From contig CALVBN010000010.1 in NCBI GenBank assembly GCA_944325785.1, forward strand, positions 1 through 64,000: 64,000 bases of DNA, written 5' to 3'. This document shows, piece after piece, positions 26,594 through 34,923 of this stretch (its first letter is position 1; every line of letters begins with the position of its first letter). The notes below the pieces were generated by a model, which worked only from the letters and a program-made list of their open reading frames with translations, did not search any database and had not been told where the DNA came from. Position numbers and translations under genes: made by a program. This DNA comes from Candidatus Gastranaerophilales bacterium (GTDB lineage: Bacteria; Cyanobacteriota; Vampirovibrionia; Gastranaerophilales; Gastranaerophilaceae).

Positions 26594-29500
26594 TTATATT
26601 ATACCCAGATTTTTCAGTTCTTCATCACTAAATAAATCTCTTAAATCAATAGTTACATCAATTAGCATGAAGTATGGAACCAGCTGCCCGTCTTTTTGCG
26701 CAGCAGTTGCAATCTCATTAAGCTTTCCGCTTAATCCAGTTCCTTCGATAGCATAGTCATACAAATCATAAATTGTAATTGTTAACATTGTTCCATTAAG
26801 CTTTGAATCAACAACATCTGTACCATGGAGAGAATAGTACAAATCCTTTTCTGTTGAACTAGAACCACTATTAAAGTCTAAGCGACCTAGACTAGAAACA
26901 TCACCGCTTATTAATGCTTTTATATTCTTTTTGATATAATCTTTAAGGTATGAACTTGACTTTATTTTATCAGATACATCAGAGCCTTCAGGGAAATGAT
27001 ATCCTTTTACCCACTCAGGATCATAACCATCATCAGTAAGCCCGTTTATAATATCTTCTTTTATAAAATCAGCATAATCCGTATCTAAATAGTTTGTATA
27101 TTTTTTATCGCATCCTTTTGGTGTTCCATTATAACCATCTTGCGCATAGTCAAGAAAAGATGTAGTGAGAAGATAATCATCTGTAGAGAACTCTCCAGTA
27201 ATCATATATGTCATAATCTCTCTTACTGATGTCCAATATTTCACACTGCTATCTGGATTTACAAGTCCATTGTATAACTGTTGTTTTGTAAGTGTTACAC
27301 CGCCATAGGATACACTTCCGGACAGTTTGCTTTTTGCAGTATATCCTTTTCCATTTTTATCATAATTAGTTGTTTTTACGGAGCCTTTCGACTTATCATA
27401 GAAAAATGATTTAGTTTTCTTGCCGTTTTCATAGAATGTTCTGGTTATATCACCATTTACATTTACATTTTCTGTTTTTTGTAAGACACCATCTACATAC
27501 CATACCGTGTACTTATTACCCTTTGAATCTGTTCGTGTTCTGGTATAATTCTTTGAATCTATATATTCAGAATATTCATAAGTATATGTCTCATAGGTTT
27601 TATCATTTAATTCATAAACATTTTCTGATTCTACTTGTCCATTAGGCTTATAGTAATACTCATGTATTCGACCATCAGAAGGTGTTATATATCTATATAT
27701 TTTACTATTATCTGCTGCCGTATAATCTTCACGTATATTGTCATTTGAATCAGTATAAATTTTAGAATTACCTATTACATTACCATCCTTATCGTAGTAT
27801 GTAACATAAGTTTTTCCATCTTTTTCTTCAGTTTTTGTATAAGAGACTTCATCTTTTATATTGCCGTTTTCGTCGTAAACAACTTCTTTAATAACAATAT
27901 TACTGCCGAATTTATATGTAGTTTCAGACACTGGAACTCCATTTTCATAATTAGTAACTACTGTCGTACCATCTGAATTGTTTAAAGTTTTCTTTGTTGG
28001 TTTTCCTTCTGCGTCCAGCAAAGTTTCAGTATATGAGCTATCGGAATATATAACCTCTCGGTTTTTAATACCATCTTTATAATATACTTCTGATAAAAGA
28101 TTTTCATTTTCATCATAAGTTACTGCTTTAGTAATAATATTATTACTATAAGTTTCTACTGTCTTTGTGCCGTCCGCATTATAGACAGTTTGTTCTTTTT
28201 TATAACCTGTTGTGGTATCAAAAGATCCCTCGCTTATTTTTTTACCATCTTTATCATAACCCGTAAAGGTTTCAGAGTAATAGTAATATTCTGTTTTTAT
28301 AGTTTCTCCATCTTCATGGTACTCATATCTTTGATAAATGTCTCCTGATGCGTTATAAGTTGTTCTTGCAATCTTGTTACCGTCTTTATCATAAATAGTT
28401 TCTGCACTCTTTGTGCCTTCATAATAATATGTATTATCTGTATACTCTATTACGGTTTTGCTGCCGTCATCATTATATACAGTTTCTGTCGCAACGCACC
28501 CATTTTCATAATATGTCAGCCAGCTTGAATATGTTAAATTACCATCTGCATCATATTCTTTTTTATTTATAGTGCCATCACTATTATGTGTCATTGCTGT
28601 TTTTGAGCCATCCTCATTATATGTAAAAGTCGTTTCTGACGTTACATTTCCATCTTCATCGTAAGTAGTTTCGGATGTCATATTACCATCTAGATCATAA
28701 TCTTGTGATGCTACTTTTACACCATTTTCATAGATATTATGTGTGGTAGAATCTAGCACGTACTCTTTACTTTTATAATCGTACCCATAATTATATTGAA
28801 TACCTAATATTTTTTCACCTTTTTCATTGTACTCCAGCTCATAATCAAGACCATTTACTTTGTATGTATAGCTATAATGCTTTTCATGTTTTAATACTCC
28901 GGTATCATAGTACTCTTTCTCTGACTCGATTCTTCCCTTATAGTCATATGTCTTCTCTACTTTAACATTGCCATTTTCATAGTATTCCTTCTCTGACTCT
29001 ACATTGTCATTATAGTCATACGTCTTCTCGGTTTTAATATTACCGTTTTCGTCATATTCATATTCCTTTTCTAAATGACTGCCTGATGAATTATACTCTT
29101 TTTTTGAAACTATTATGCCGTTTTCATTATAAATTGATACAGAGTTTGGATTGTCAGAATATTTACTAAAGTATCCATACTCTGTTTTTGACAGCATATT
29201 TTTATCACTATCATATTCTGTTACAGATATAAGCTGACCACTAAACTCTTCGCTATAAATATTATTTGTTATTGTACCGTCTGCATGATAAACTGTTTCA
29301 AATATTTTTTCGCCATTATTTACATTTGTTCCAGTTACAACTTTTTCACCATCAGCATTTGTTGATGTTTGAGTCTCTATAAGCTCGGTTACTGATGACA
29401 AATCTTTTTTGCCATCATTATCTGCATCACGCTTACTATAATCGTATCTTTTTTTAGATGTCAAATTTCCAAATTCATCATACGTTTTTTCAAATTTTAT

Positions 29501-30097
29501 TTGCCCGTCTTCATTATATTCATATTCCTTTCGGGATGTTAACTTGCCGGATTCATCATAAAATTCTTCCACGGTAAGAAGATTATTGGCATATTCTGCT
29601 TTCTTCTGCAGGCTACCATCTAATCTGTAATCGGTGTGAGAGGTCATATTGCCGTTTTCATCATACTCTGTCCGAGACGTAACAACTCCTGTTGATATTA
29701 TAACTGTCATTGACTTTATTGTGCCATCTTCATAATATTCATAATATGAACTCTCTGTCAATGGGACAAATGGATTTTTGATAAATATACTACCTGTACC
29801 TGGCTTGATGCCAAAAGTATTATCTCCAGTATTTGGGGCAAATGGTCTAAGGTTGATACCACCTATAACTACTTTATTATGTACTAAGTTGTTGACTTGA
29901 GTGCCACCCAGAATATCTAACACGGTGCCGCTGGATATAAGACCGCCGTTTGGAGTTTCTTTTCCGTCTTCTCCGCCGCTATTTTCTGTGTTCCCTTCTG
30001 TTTTAGGGGACTCCTCTTTCTCCTCCTCTGCGGGCTTATTTATTATGTATCTCTTCGCTATACCGTTGTTGTACGGAAATCCATTAATTAATGACAT
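26594..30097 (-). CDS. Giant YD/MORN-like repeat protein driven by a sigma-28 promoter
   Basis: A 1167-residue protein with no Sec signal or membrane segment. Residues about 25-65 are a Glu/Pro/Gly-rich linker. From about residue 85 to 930 it consists of dozens of short repeats of the type Y-D-E-N-G-N-hydrophobic...E-K-x-Y, resembling the MORN_2/YwqK or YD (RHS-like) repeats, which form beta-rich arrays. The last about 230 residues are a different, non-repetitive domain with many Asp/Tyr. AGGAGAAG precedes the start. A near-perfect flagellar-type promoter lies 44 bases upstream, so it is probably made with late flagellar genes. The role is unknown; an adhesin or secreted effector is possible. 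Confidence 0.75.
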   Translation of the reverse strand: MSLINGFPYNNGIAKRYIINKPAEEEKEESPKTEGNTENSGGEDGKETPNGGLISSGTVLDILGGTQVNNLVHNKVVIGGINLRPFAPNTGDNTFGIKPGTGSIFIKNPFVPLTESSYYEYYEDGTIKSMTVIISTGVVTSRTEYDENGNMTSHTDYRLDGSLQKKAEYANNLLTVEEFYDESGKLTSRKEYEYNEDGQIKFEKTYDEFGNLTSKKRYDYSKRDADNDGKKDLSSVTELIETQTSTNADGEKVVTGTNVNNGEKIFETVYHADGTITNNIYSEEFSGQLISVTEYDSDKNMLSKTEYGYFSKYSDNPNSVSIYNENGIIVSKKEYNSSGSHLEKEYEYDENGNIKTEKTYDYNDNVESEKEYYENGNVKVEKTYDYKGRIESEKEYYDTGVLKHEKHYSYTYKVNGLDYELEYNEKGEKILGIQYNYGYDYKSKEYVLDSTTHNIYENGVKVASQDYDLDGNMTSETTYDEDGNVTSETTFTYNEDGSKTAMTHNSDGTINKKEYDADGNLTYSSWLTYYENGCVATETVYNDDGSKTVIEYTDNTYYYEGTKSAETIYDKDGNKIARTTYNASGDIYQRYEYHEDGETIKTEYYYYSETFTGYDKDGKKISEGSFDTTTGYKKEQTVYNADGTKTVETYSNNIITKAVTYDENENLLSEVYYKDGIKNREVIYSDSSYTETLLDAEGKPTKKTLNNSDGTTVVTNYENGVPVSETTYKFGSNIVIKEVVYDENGNIKDEVSYTKTEEKDGKTYVTYYDKDGNVIGNSKIYTDSNDNIREDYTAADNSKIYRYITPSDGRIHEYYYKPNGQVESENVYELNDKTYETYTYEYSEYIDSKNYTRTRTDSKGNKYTVWYVDGVLQKTENVNVNGDITRTFYENGKKTKSFFYDKSKGSVKTTNYDKNGKGYTAKSKLSGSVSYGGVTLTKQQLYNGLVNPDSSVKYWTSVREIMTYMITGEFSTDDYLLTTSFLDYAQDGYNGTPKGCDKKYTNYLDTDYADFIKEDIINGLTDDGYDPEWVKGYHFPEGSDVSDKIKSSSYLKDYIKKNIKALISGDVSSLGRLDFNSGSSSTEKDLYYSLHGTDVVDSKLNGTMLTITIYDLYDYAIEGTGLSGKLNEIATAAQKDGQLVPYFMLIDVTIDLRDLFSDEELKNLGII

Positions 30098-30140
30098 AAA
30101 TTCTTCTCCTTTTTAACAATACAAATACTTTATTTTTATA

Positions 30141-30167
30141 TTAACGGCACGTTTTATAAAAACTTTA
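30141..30167 (-). promoter_or_regulatory. Sigma-28 (FliA-type) promoter
   Basis: On the minus strand TAAAGTTT (30160-30167), 11 bases, then GCCGTTAA (30141-30148). This fits the enterobacterial FliA consensus TAAAGTTT-N11-GCCGATAA with one difference and faces the giant repeat-protein gene. Confidence 0.8.
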
Positions 30168-30402
30168 GAAGTTTTCTTAAAATCTTTACAATTATTTACA
30201 TTATATATTTTTTATATAAAAGCTGCAACTTGGAAGACATAATTACCAGATAAAAATTTAGCTTTCTAAAGCTGCATGAAATAAATAATAACCATTCTAT
30301 GAATAATCAAAAGACTCAAATAATACTTGTGATATATAAGCAATACTACAAAATTGAATATCAAAAAGATTTTTCACGCACTCGTTCTCTAAATGGAGAG
30401 CA

Positions 30403-30433
30403 GTTACAGCTGTCAGAGCAGCTGTAACTTTTT
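30403..30433 (+). terminator. Hairpin terminator of unknown rightward transcript
   Basis: A 10-bp perfect stem, GTTACAGCTG/CAGCTGTAAC, with a six-base loop and five T after it on the plus strand. No gene is seen immediately upstream on that strand, so a small RNA may end here. Confidence 0.5.
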
Positions 30434-30468
30434 ACCGGACAGTTATAAAGTGGAAAAGAAGGGACAAA

Positions 30469-30502
30469 AAAGAACAGCGGCTCTAAACAAGCCGCTGTTC
30501 TT
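30469..30502 (-). terminator. Rho-independent terminator of rpsU
   Basis: AAGAACAGCGGC/GCCGCTGTTCTT perfect 12-bp stem around a 10-base loop, followed on the minus strand by TTTTTT. It begins about 20 bases after the rpsU stop. Confidence 0.85.
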
Positions 30503-30523
30503 ACATATATTATATCAGTTAAT

Positions 30524-30697
30524 CTACACTTTGCGTTTGCGTGCAGCTTCTGATTTGCGTTTTCTTCTTACGCTGGGCTTTTCATATCTTTCACGCTTTT
30601 TGACTTCAGATAAAATACCAGCTTTCTGGATTTTTTTCTTGAATCTTCTTAAAGCGCTTTCGATACTTTCGTTCTCGCCCACTTTAACTTCTGCCAT
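30524..30697 (-). CDS. rpsU: 30S ribosomal protein S21
   Basis: A 57-residue basic protein. [19 protein letters not shown] at the start and the [19 protein letters not shown] tail are typical of bS21, which helps the small subunit bind the Shine-Dalgarno region. GGTGGTG precedes the ATG at 30697. It stands alone, with its own terminator, inside a block of otherwise unknown genes. A copy of the covarying repeat element lies about 130 bases upstream on its 5' side. Confidence 0.95.
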   Translation of the reverse strand: MAEVKVGENESIESALRRFKKKIQKAGILSEVKKRERYEKPSVRRKRKSEAARKRKV

Positions 30698-30770
30698 TTA
30701 TATTTCACCACCTTTTCAGCATTTCATGTGTACAAATTTATGATATAACAAGCAAAATCGAATTTCAAGG

Positions 30771-30803
30771 GGGGGGGGTAAATGAAGGGGGGAGGGGGTA
30801 AAT
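30771..30803 (+). repeat. Poly-G tracts with two GGGGTAAAT words
   Basis: Two G-rich runs, each ending in GGGGTAAAT (30775-30783 and 30795-30803), stand out in AT-rich DNA. They lie between rpsU and the structured repeat element. Confidence 0.6.
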
Positions 30804-30825
30804 ATAATATATTAATGCCTTGATG

Positions 30826-30896
30826 GTCGGCTGACAGAAGCGGAGCTACAAAAGGGTATTCATACTACAGGTCAGCCTCTGCTGTTAAACTACAGG
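30826..30896. repeat. Covarying structured repeat, copy C
   Basis: This copy shares GGTCGGC..., ...ACTACAGGTC and ...ACTACAGG with the 110-bp tandem units near 34.7 kb. Its stem is GGCTGAC (30829-30835) with GTCAGCC (30871-30877), where the other copies have GGCAGAC with GTCTGCC, a compensatory change. GCGGAG (30840-30845) in the loop can pair with CTCTGC just after the stem (30877-30882), giving a pseudoknot. Confidence 0.6.
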
Positions 30897-30987
30897 AAGG
30901 GGAAATTAATTTTAGAGGCTTGATTAACTGAAACTTGCAGAAAGTTTTATTTAATGTTAAACTGCGTATATTCTTAAAGGAGTACAT

Positions 30988-31161
30988 ATGGAGCTTACGA
31001 GCGAGGAAATTGTTACAAAACTTCTATCATCTAATGAGATTTTGCATGTCAAAAATAATAATACATTTATCTCTGAGCCTTTGTATAACCTCGGCGAATT
31101 TTTGAATAATGTTAAAGACATGCCAAGCCCCTACGGCGATAAATATGTATTCATAAAATAA
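30988..31161 (+). CDS. Small unknown protein
   Basis: A 57-residue reading frame with an excellent ribosome binding site (AAAGGAG, six bases before the ATG). The product starts MELTSEEIVTKLL and is acidic, soluble and without recognised motifs. Strong translation signals and normal codon use argue that it is real. A hairpin terminator follows about 165 bases downstream. It lies divergently from rpsU with the structured repeat between them. Confidence 0.6.
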   Translation: MELTSEEIVTKLLSSNEILHVKNNNTFISEPLYNLGEFLNNVKDMPSPYGDKYVFIK

Positions 31162-31325
31162 AACTTATAATATTTACCCTTATTTACAAAAAACAAACAA
31201 CCATTCATTAAATCTGATGAATATCATTAACTTATTATCATAGATTCACAGACATCTACATCCCTACAAAAAACACCGTGCATTACATTTCTACTTTGAA
31301 AAATTTTCAGTATATTTTATAACAT

Positions 31326-31362
31326 AAAGTAAGGAGCATCCTGCCAATGCTCCTTACTTTTT
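31326..31362 (+). terminator. Hairpin terminator
   Basis: AAAGTAAGGAGCAT/ATGCTCCTTACTTT, a perfect 14-bp stem with a seven-base loop and T run on the plus strand. It lies between the small gene at 30988 and the convergent glycine-rich gene, and may serve both. Confidence 0.75.
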
Positions 31363-31383
31363 CATCATGTTATGTAGTTTAGT

Positions 31384-32466
31384 TTAATCATTAACACTCC
31401 AGTCTTTTGTGCCATAACCTTTGTGCCAATCATATTGAACTAATTCATATTTATCGCCGTGCTTTTGGAGAATATATTCTTGGTGATCCTGATCACTTAC
31501 ATATACATATTCACCCTGTTCTGTCTTTTCTTTAAATGTATATGTTATATCTTTTTGATCTTCTATTACTATTGTTTGAGGATATGACGCATTTGATGCT
31601 TTTGTAATTTTTGATGTTTTACCGCTTACGATTACGGTGGCTCTTGTTTTTCCACTAACATCAATTGCTTGGATTACATCGCCATCTTTCAATTCAGTTT
31701 TGCCATCATAGTTCTCATATCCTGATAAATAAGCATGTTCTGCAGAATCTTTGGGACCACTGCCACTTACTTCACTTGACGGCTTGTTTCCACCTTGAGC
31801 CTTACCTGACTCAGTACTAGATTCTGCTTTTTTAGCTAATTTCGGATCAACCTGCTTTGTCAAACCAAAGTCATTTGAATCCAACTTGCCCCAGCCGTTT
31901 TCATCTGCTATAGATTGAAGACGTCTTAACAGATTATCATATGCTACAGTATCTGTATCCTTATGATTTCCGTCTTGTTCAGAATCTTTTGTCTTTTTAA
32001 TCTTATCATATAATGCTTTTACATCTTTTGGTTGGACACTTTCAGAGTTTTCTAATGCATAAACATTATCATCATAACCGTTTATTTTAGCTCTGTCAGG
32101 GTCATTGCATTCTGCCTTTGCATTATTATGGTTGCAATTACAAGGTTGGTTATTAGTTGCTGTATTTGTTGTACGTGTATTATTACCTGCGCCCCAGCCT
32201 CCGCCGTATGACGGCATACCGAAACCGCCCATTCCGAAACTGCCGAATGATGGGAAGCCAAAGCCTCCGAAGCCGAAGCCGCCGCCAAACAAACTGCCGA
32301 AAGCGTTTCCTAAGCCTAAGCCAAAACCGCCCCAGAATCCGCCTAAGTGACCGCCTCCGCACTCGAATATCGTAGTATTATTACTGCCGATATTAACTAC
32401 GTCCCCGCCTCTTGAGTGGAACATTGTGTAGTGTTTAAATGCGCTGTGACAATTTACTCTGCCCAT
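31384..32466 (-). CDS. Glycine/phenylalanine-rich protein of unknown function
   Basis: A 360-residue protein with an unusual N-terminal third: residues about 38-95 are almost entirely Gly and Phe (runs such as GGGFGFGGFGFPSFGSFG), followed by a Thr/Asn linker with a CNCNHNN cluster. The C-terminal two-thirds is hydrophilic with a likely beta-rich end (about 240-360). There is no signal peptide. Such Gly-Phe regions can be disordered or self-associating. It stands alone; its upstream region carries the TACTTTATAT element also found before two other unknown genes. Confidence 0.6.
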   Translation of the reverse strand: MGRVNCHSAFKHYTMFHSRGGDVVNIGSNNTTIFECGGGHLGGFWGGFGLGLGNAFGSLFGGGFGFGGFGFPSFGSFGMGGFGMPSYGGGWGAGNNTRTTNTATNNQPCNCNHNNAKAECNDPDRAKINGYDDNVYALENSESVQPKDVKALYDKIKKTKDSEQDGNHKDTDTVAYDNLLRRLQSIADENGWGKLDSNDFGLTKQVDPKLAKKAESSTESGKAQGGNKPSSEVSGSGPKDSAEHAYLSGYENYDGKTELKDGDVIQAIDVSGKTRATVIVSGKTSKITKASNASYPQTIVIEDQKDITYTFKEKTEQGEYVYVSDQDHQEYILQKHGDKYELVQYDWHKGYGTKDWSVND

Positions 32467-32640
32467 AATTTTTACCTCGTTGGTTTCTTACATCTGTTAT
32501 ATATATAAAGTATTTAAAAAATATTCAATTTCACATTTATTTTTATTTGTTACAAAACTTTACAATTCTATTAAATTGCTTGAGAAATCAATGCTTCCGG
32601 CAGAGTATATAAAAATTGAGTGAAGAGTGAAGCGGAATTT

Positions 32641-32806
32641 AGAGATTCTTCGGCTCTTACGAGCCTCTGAATGACGCCACACCTATATAAAATCTGCATT
32701 TACCCTCAAATACCACCAAGCCTATATAGAGAAATATATATTTACCCCCAAAACATCGTCATTCAGAGGACGAAATAACCATTTGGGGAGTCCGATGAAT
32801 CTCTTT
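32641..32806. repeat. REP-like inverted pair (GTCATTC...GAATC family)
   Basis: The left arm (32641-32676) and right arm (32757-32806) are inverted units with GTCATTCAGAGG at the inside and GAATCTCT at the outside. Each arm contains its own small hairpin (GGCTC/GAGCC on the left, GGAC/GTCC on the right). The spacer holds two imperfect copies of a CCTATATA...ATTTACC block. A related pair occurs at 41778-41917. Confidence 0.65.
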
Positions 32807-32976
32807 AACTTTTGTATGAACCTCTAACTCACAAACTACATCCTTAACATCTAACCCTAAATGCCCGCGCCTGCAAAAGTTTGGAGGCTCTAAAAATCAC
32901 CGGCTTAAAATTTATCCCGTTAACATTCCAATACTATAACTCATGTTAAGATTTGTAACAAATTTTCACAAAACCC

Positions 32977-33003
32977 TAAAGTTTTTTAAATTTATGCCGA
33001 TAT
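32977..33003 (+). promoter_or_regulatory. Sigma-28 (FliA-type) promoter
   Basis: TAAAGTTT (32977-32984), 11 bases, GCCGATAT (32996-33003): all but the last base match the FliA consensus. It is 36 bases before the ATG of the next gene. Confidence 0.85.
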
Positions 33004-33039
33004 ATATATTACAAAAGGGAAAATTTAAAGGACAGGGAT

Positions 33040-33447
33040 ATGGGATTTAATGTATCAATGGATTACAATCTACAGCTAGAACACAAAGAAAGCTTAAAAA
33101 ACACCGCTAAAACTATTCTTAATAACAGCGGTGCTTCTTCTGAAACTGCGCAAAAGATTATTGAAAAATCAATCTTTGAAGGCGACAGATTACTTAAAGA
33201 GCAGTACACAAATCCTCAGATGGCTATTCTTAAAGCTTCTACCCAAATCAGTGTAAACAATACTTTGAAAGAAACTTTAAAATACTTAAGAAGCCACGCT
33301 TCTAAAAAAACTGCAAAGACTCCCATTTTCGGCGAATTATGGGAGATTTTAGAAACAAGCAACCAAGCTTCTGAAGAAAATCCGTATAAAGGCGAATTAA
33401 TCGACTTTCAAATAGATAAAAATGCGAAAAATATTTTCGCTGCATAG
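33040..33447 (+). CDS. Unknown 135-residue protein in the sigma-28 regulon
   Basis: Not recognised. A soluble, mainly helical protein, without Sec signal or membrane segment. Residues about 14-95 form amphipathic helices; the C terminus is more acidic. AAAGGACAGGG precedes the ATG. The near-perfect sigma-28 promoter just upstream makes it a likely late flagellar gene product: a chaperone, an anti-sigma factor or an exported protein. Length and sequence do not match FlgM, FliS or FliT. It is convergent with the YhcH-like gene. Confidence 0.62.
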   Translation: MGFNVSMDYNLQLEHKESLKNTAKTILNNSGASSETAQKIIEKSIFEGDRLLKEQYTNPQMAILKASTQISVNNTLKETLKYLRSHASKKTAKTPIFGELWEILETSNQASEENPYKGELIDFQIDKNAKNIFAA

Positions 33448-33467
33448 TATTTCTCCTCAAAAACTCG

Positions 33468-33491
33468 CGGGCAATAATATATTATTGCCCG
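33468..33491 (-). terminator. Palindromic hairpin between convergent genes
   Basis: CGGGCAATAATA/TATTATTGCCCG is a perfect 24-base palindrome between two converging genes. A TTTTT tract lies about seven bases beyond it on the minus strand, so it may end the YhcH-like transcript. Confidence 0.55.
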
Positions 33492-33498
33492 TGCCTCA

Positions 33499-33945
33499 TT
33501 ATACAGAAACTTTTACAACAACTTTTTTAACAGCAGATTTTTTATCAATGCTCAAAGAAGGCTTATGCGCGTCATGCGGAAACAAAAGCAAAAATTCACT
33601 CGCATTAAGAACTTGAAAAGAATCATACGTACAATTCAAAAACTCGATATCTCTTTCTTTGTCGTAAGCTTCCTCGCAACTGCAGTCAGAATAATTAACA
33701 ACCCCTATTCGTTCTGCACCATTCACTATATACTGTATATCTATATAGCGCCTGTGCGCTTCATATAATGCATCCTCTTTGGTTTCATACATCTGCACAT
33801 TTGCATAAATCTTATCACCATCAATTAAATATTTTCCATCCGGCAAAGATTCCAAATCAGAATTTTTAAGCCACTCAAATGCAGTTCTTATACCGTCTGA
33901 CAGCCCATAATAGCATTCAGCATTTATCAATCTATCTTTTATCAT
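33499..33945 (-). CDS. YhcH/YjgK/YiaL family protein (NanQ-like)
   Basis: A 148-residue cupin-like protein of the DUF386 family. Landmarks are ANVQMYETK, the EAHRRYIDIQYIVNGAERIG segment (about residues 63-83) with metal-binding His/Glu, and FLLLFPHDAHKPSL near the C terminus. A member in E. coli is N-acetylneuraminate anomerase; others are linked to beta-galactosidase or sugar operons. No sugar-utilisation genes adjoin it here, so the substrate is open. Confidence 0.85.
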   Translation of the reverse strand: MIKDRLINAECYYGLSDGIRTAFEWLKNSDLESLPDGKYLIDGDKIYANVQMYETKEDALYEAHRRYIDIQYIVNGAERIGVVNYSDCSCEEAYDKERDIEFLNCTYDSFQVLNASEFLLLFPHDAHKPSLSIDKKSAVKKVVVKVSV

Positions 33946-33987
33946 AATAATTCTCCTTTACAAATCTTAACAAAAGGAAAGAAAAAA

Positions 33988-34020
33988 GGCAATTTTTTAA
34001 AACAAAAATACTTTATATAA
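33988..34020 (+). promoter_or_regulatory. Shared upstream element GGCA-N17-TACTTTATAT
   Basis: GGCAATTTTTT begins at 33988 and TACTTTATATAA lies at 34009-34020, with 17 bases between GGCA and TACTTTATAT. The same arrangement, with the same spacing, precedes the gene at 39354-39839; only the TACTTTATAT half precedes the glycine-rich gene. Confidence 0.45.
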
Positions 34021-34054
34021 ATGTAAGGTTAGAATAAAGTTAGGTAGGTACACT

Positions 34055-34567
34055 ATGTTAATGGCATTCTGGGAAGTCCAGAGATTAACACGCGAAATAA
34101 ACTATTTAGAACGACGGGCAATCGAAACTCAGAACCGTTTATCTAACTACCAGAAATACTCCGGTATGTTGGGCGGATCATCCGTTATTACAATGGCTAA
34201 CGTCGCCGGAATGTCTGCAGAGCTTCTGCCAAGAGCAACAATGTTTGCTCAATTCTCAAATCAAGCAAGCTCTATGAGTGCAATGCAAAACTTACAAAAC
34301 ATGAAGATGATGGGTGTAGTACCTTGGACAGGTAATCCGCTAATGCAATCTCAATTAGAGATGAGTGCTTTTGCTAAATTTAAGGAAGAATCATTAAAAG
34401 CACTTAAACAGCAGGAAATTCAAGTATTAAATGAAAAAGAAAAGGAAATACAATTAGAAATGAATGACATCGAACAACAGCTTAGAATAAAACGTGCAAG
34501 ACTTGAATCAGTAAAACAACTGGCAAGCGAAGAAGCTCGTGAAAGCGCACCGAGGTTCGGACTATAA
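34055..34567 (+). CDS. Unknown coiled-coil protein
   Basis: A 170-residue protein not assigned to a family. A short N-terminal helix (residues about 5-33), a Met/Ala/Ser-rich middle (about 38-108) and a long C-terminal coiled coil of charged heptads (about 110-160) are visible. It has no signal peptide. A GGTAGGT precedes the start. The upstream GGCA-N17-TACTTTATAT element is shared with the unknown gene at 39354-39839, suggesting common control. A strong terminator follows. Confidence 0.6.
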   Translation: MLMAFWEVQRLTREINYLERRAIETQNRLSNYQKYSGMLGGSSVITMANVAGMSAELLPRATMFAQFSNQASSMSAMQNLQNMKMMGVVPWTGNPLMQSQLEMSAFAKFKEESLKALKQQEIQVLNEKEKEIQLEMNDIEQQLRIKRARLESVKQLASEEARESAPRFGL

Positions 34568-34648
34568 TGACAAATTTGAATAATCTACTCTAAAAACTTA
34601 TCGTGTGAAACATAAGTGAAGTGTATACCTATTAACTTAATAATTCCC

Positions 34649-34679
34649 CTCGCCTCTCTCACAAAAGAGGCTTTTTTTT
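34649..34679 (+). terminator. Rho-independent terminator
   Basis: GCCTCT/AGAGGC stem with an eight-base loop followed by nine T. It ends the coiled-coil gene transcript about 80 bases after its stop. Confidence 0.85.
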
Positions 34680-34682
34680 TGT

Positions 34683-34910
34683 GCTACACACGTAGGTACA
34701 CGGTCGGCAGACATTGATACAACTACTGAACAATTGTATTACTACAGGTCTGCCTCAATGGCTATACTACCAAACAATTTGCAAGACGCAGAGCTACGCA
34801 CGTAAATATACTGTCGGCAGACATTGATACAACTACTGAACAATTGTATAACTACAGGTCTGCCTCAATGGCTATACTACCAAACAATTTGCAAGAAGCA
34901 GAGCTACGCA
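34683..34910. repeat. Two 110-bp tandem copies of the structured repeat
   Basis: Copies at 34683-34792 and 34793-34902, with eight bases of a third, differ at few positions. Each carries GGCAGAC and GTCTGCC (34706-34712 with 34748-34754 in copy one) as a stem, ATTGA in the loop pairing with TCAAT immediately after the stem, and an inner ATACAA/TTGTAT hairpin. Together they fit an H-type pseudoknot. The unit lies between two unknown genes and is related to copy C near 30.86 kb. Confidence 0.75.
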
Positions 34911-34923
34911 ATTAAATATCTAC

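Larger units (their letters stand above)
30118..30468. other. Intergenic region; sigma-28 promoter and a hairpin
   Basis: Besides the sigma-28 promoter at 30141-30167, this region contains a plus-strand hairpin with terminator form (GTTACAGCTG/CAGCTGTAAC, 30403-30428, then TTTTT) preceded by a small TCTC/GAGA hairpin. This could be the 3' end of a short rightward RNA. No coding sequence is apparent. Confidence 0.4.
32467..33039. other. Non-coding region with REP-like pair and sigma-28 promoter
   Basis: This 573-base gap contains the TACTTTATAT element of the glycine-rich gene (32503-32512), a REP-like inverted pair (32641-32806) and the sigma-28 promoter at 32977-33003. I see no coding frame. 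Confidence 0.6.

Noticed and set aside
30340..30433. tRNA-like fold
   Set aside because: No cloverleaf or T-loop sequence; only two hairpins.
30393..30743. Plus-strand frame of 116 codons
   Set aside because: Antisense to rpsU; the S21 assignment is clear.
33980..34020. Sigma-54 promoter (GG...GC)
   Set aside because: No GC at the required -12 position; spacing does not fit.
34683..34910. CRISPR array or integron attC sites
   Set aside because: Only two tandem 110-bp copies without spacers, and no GTTRRRY/RYYYAAC core sites.
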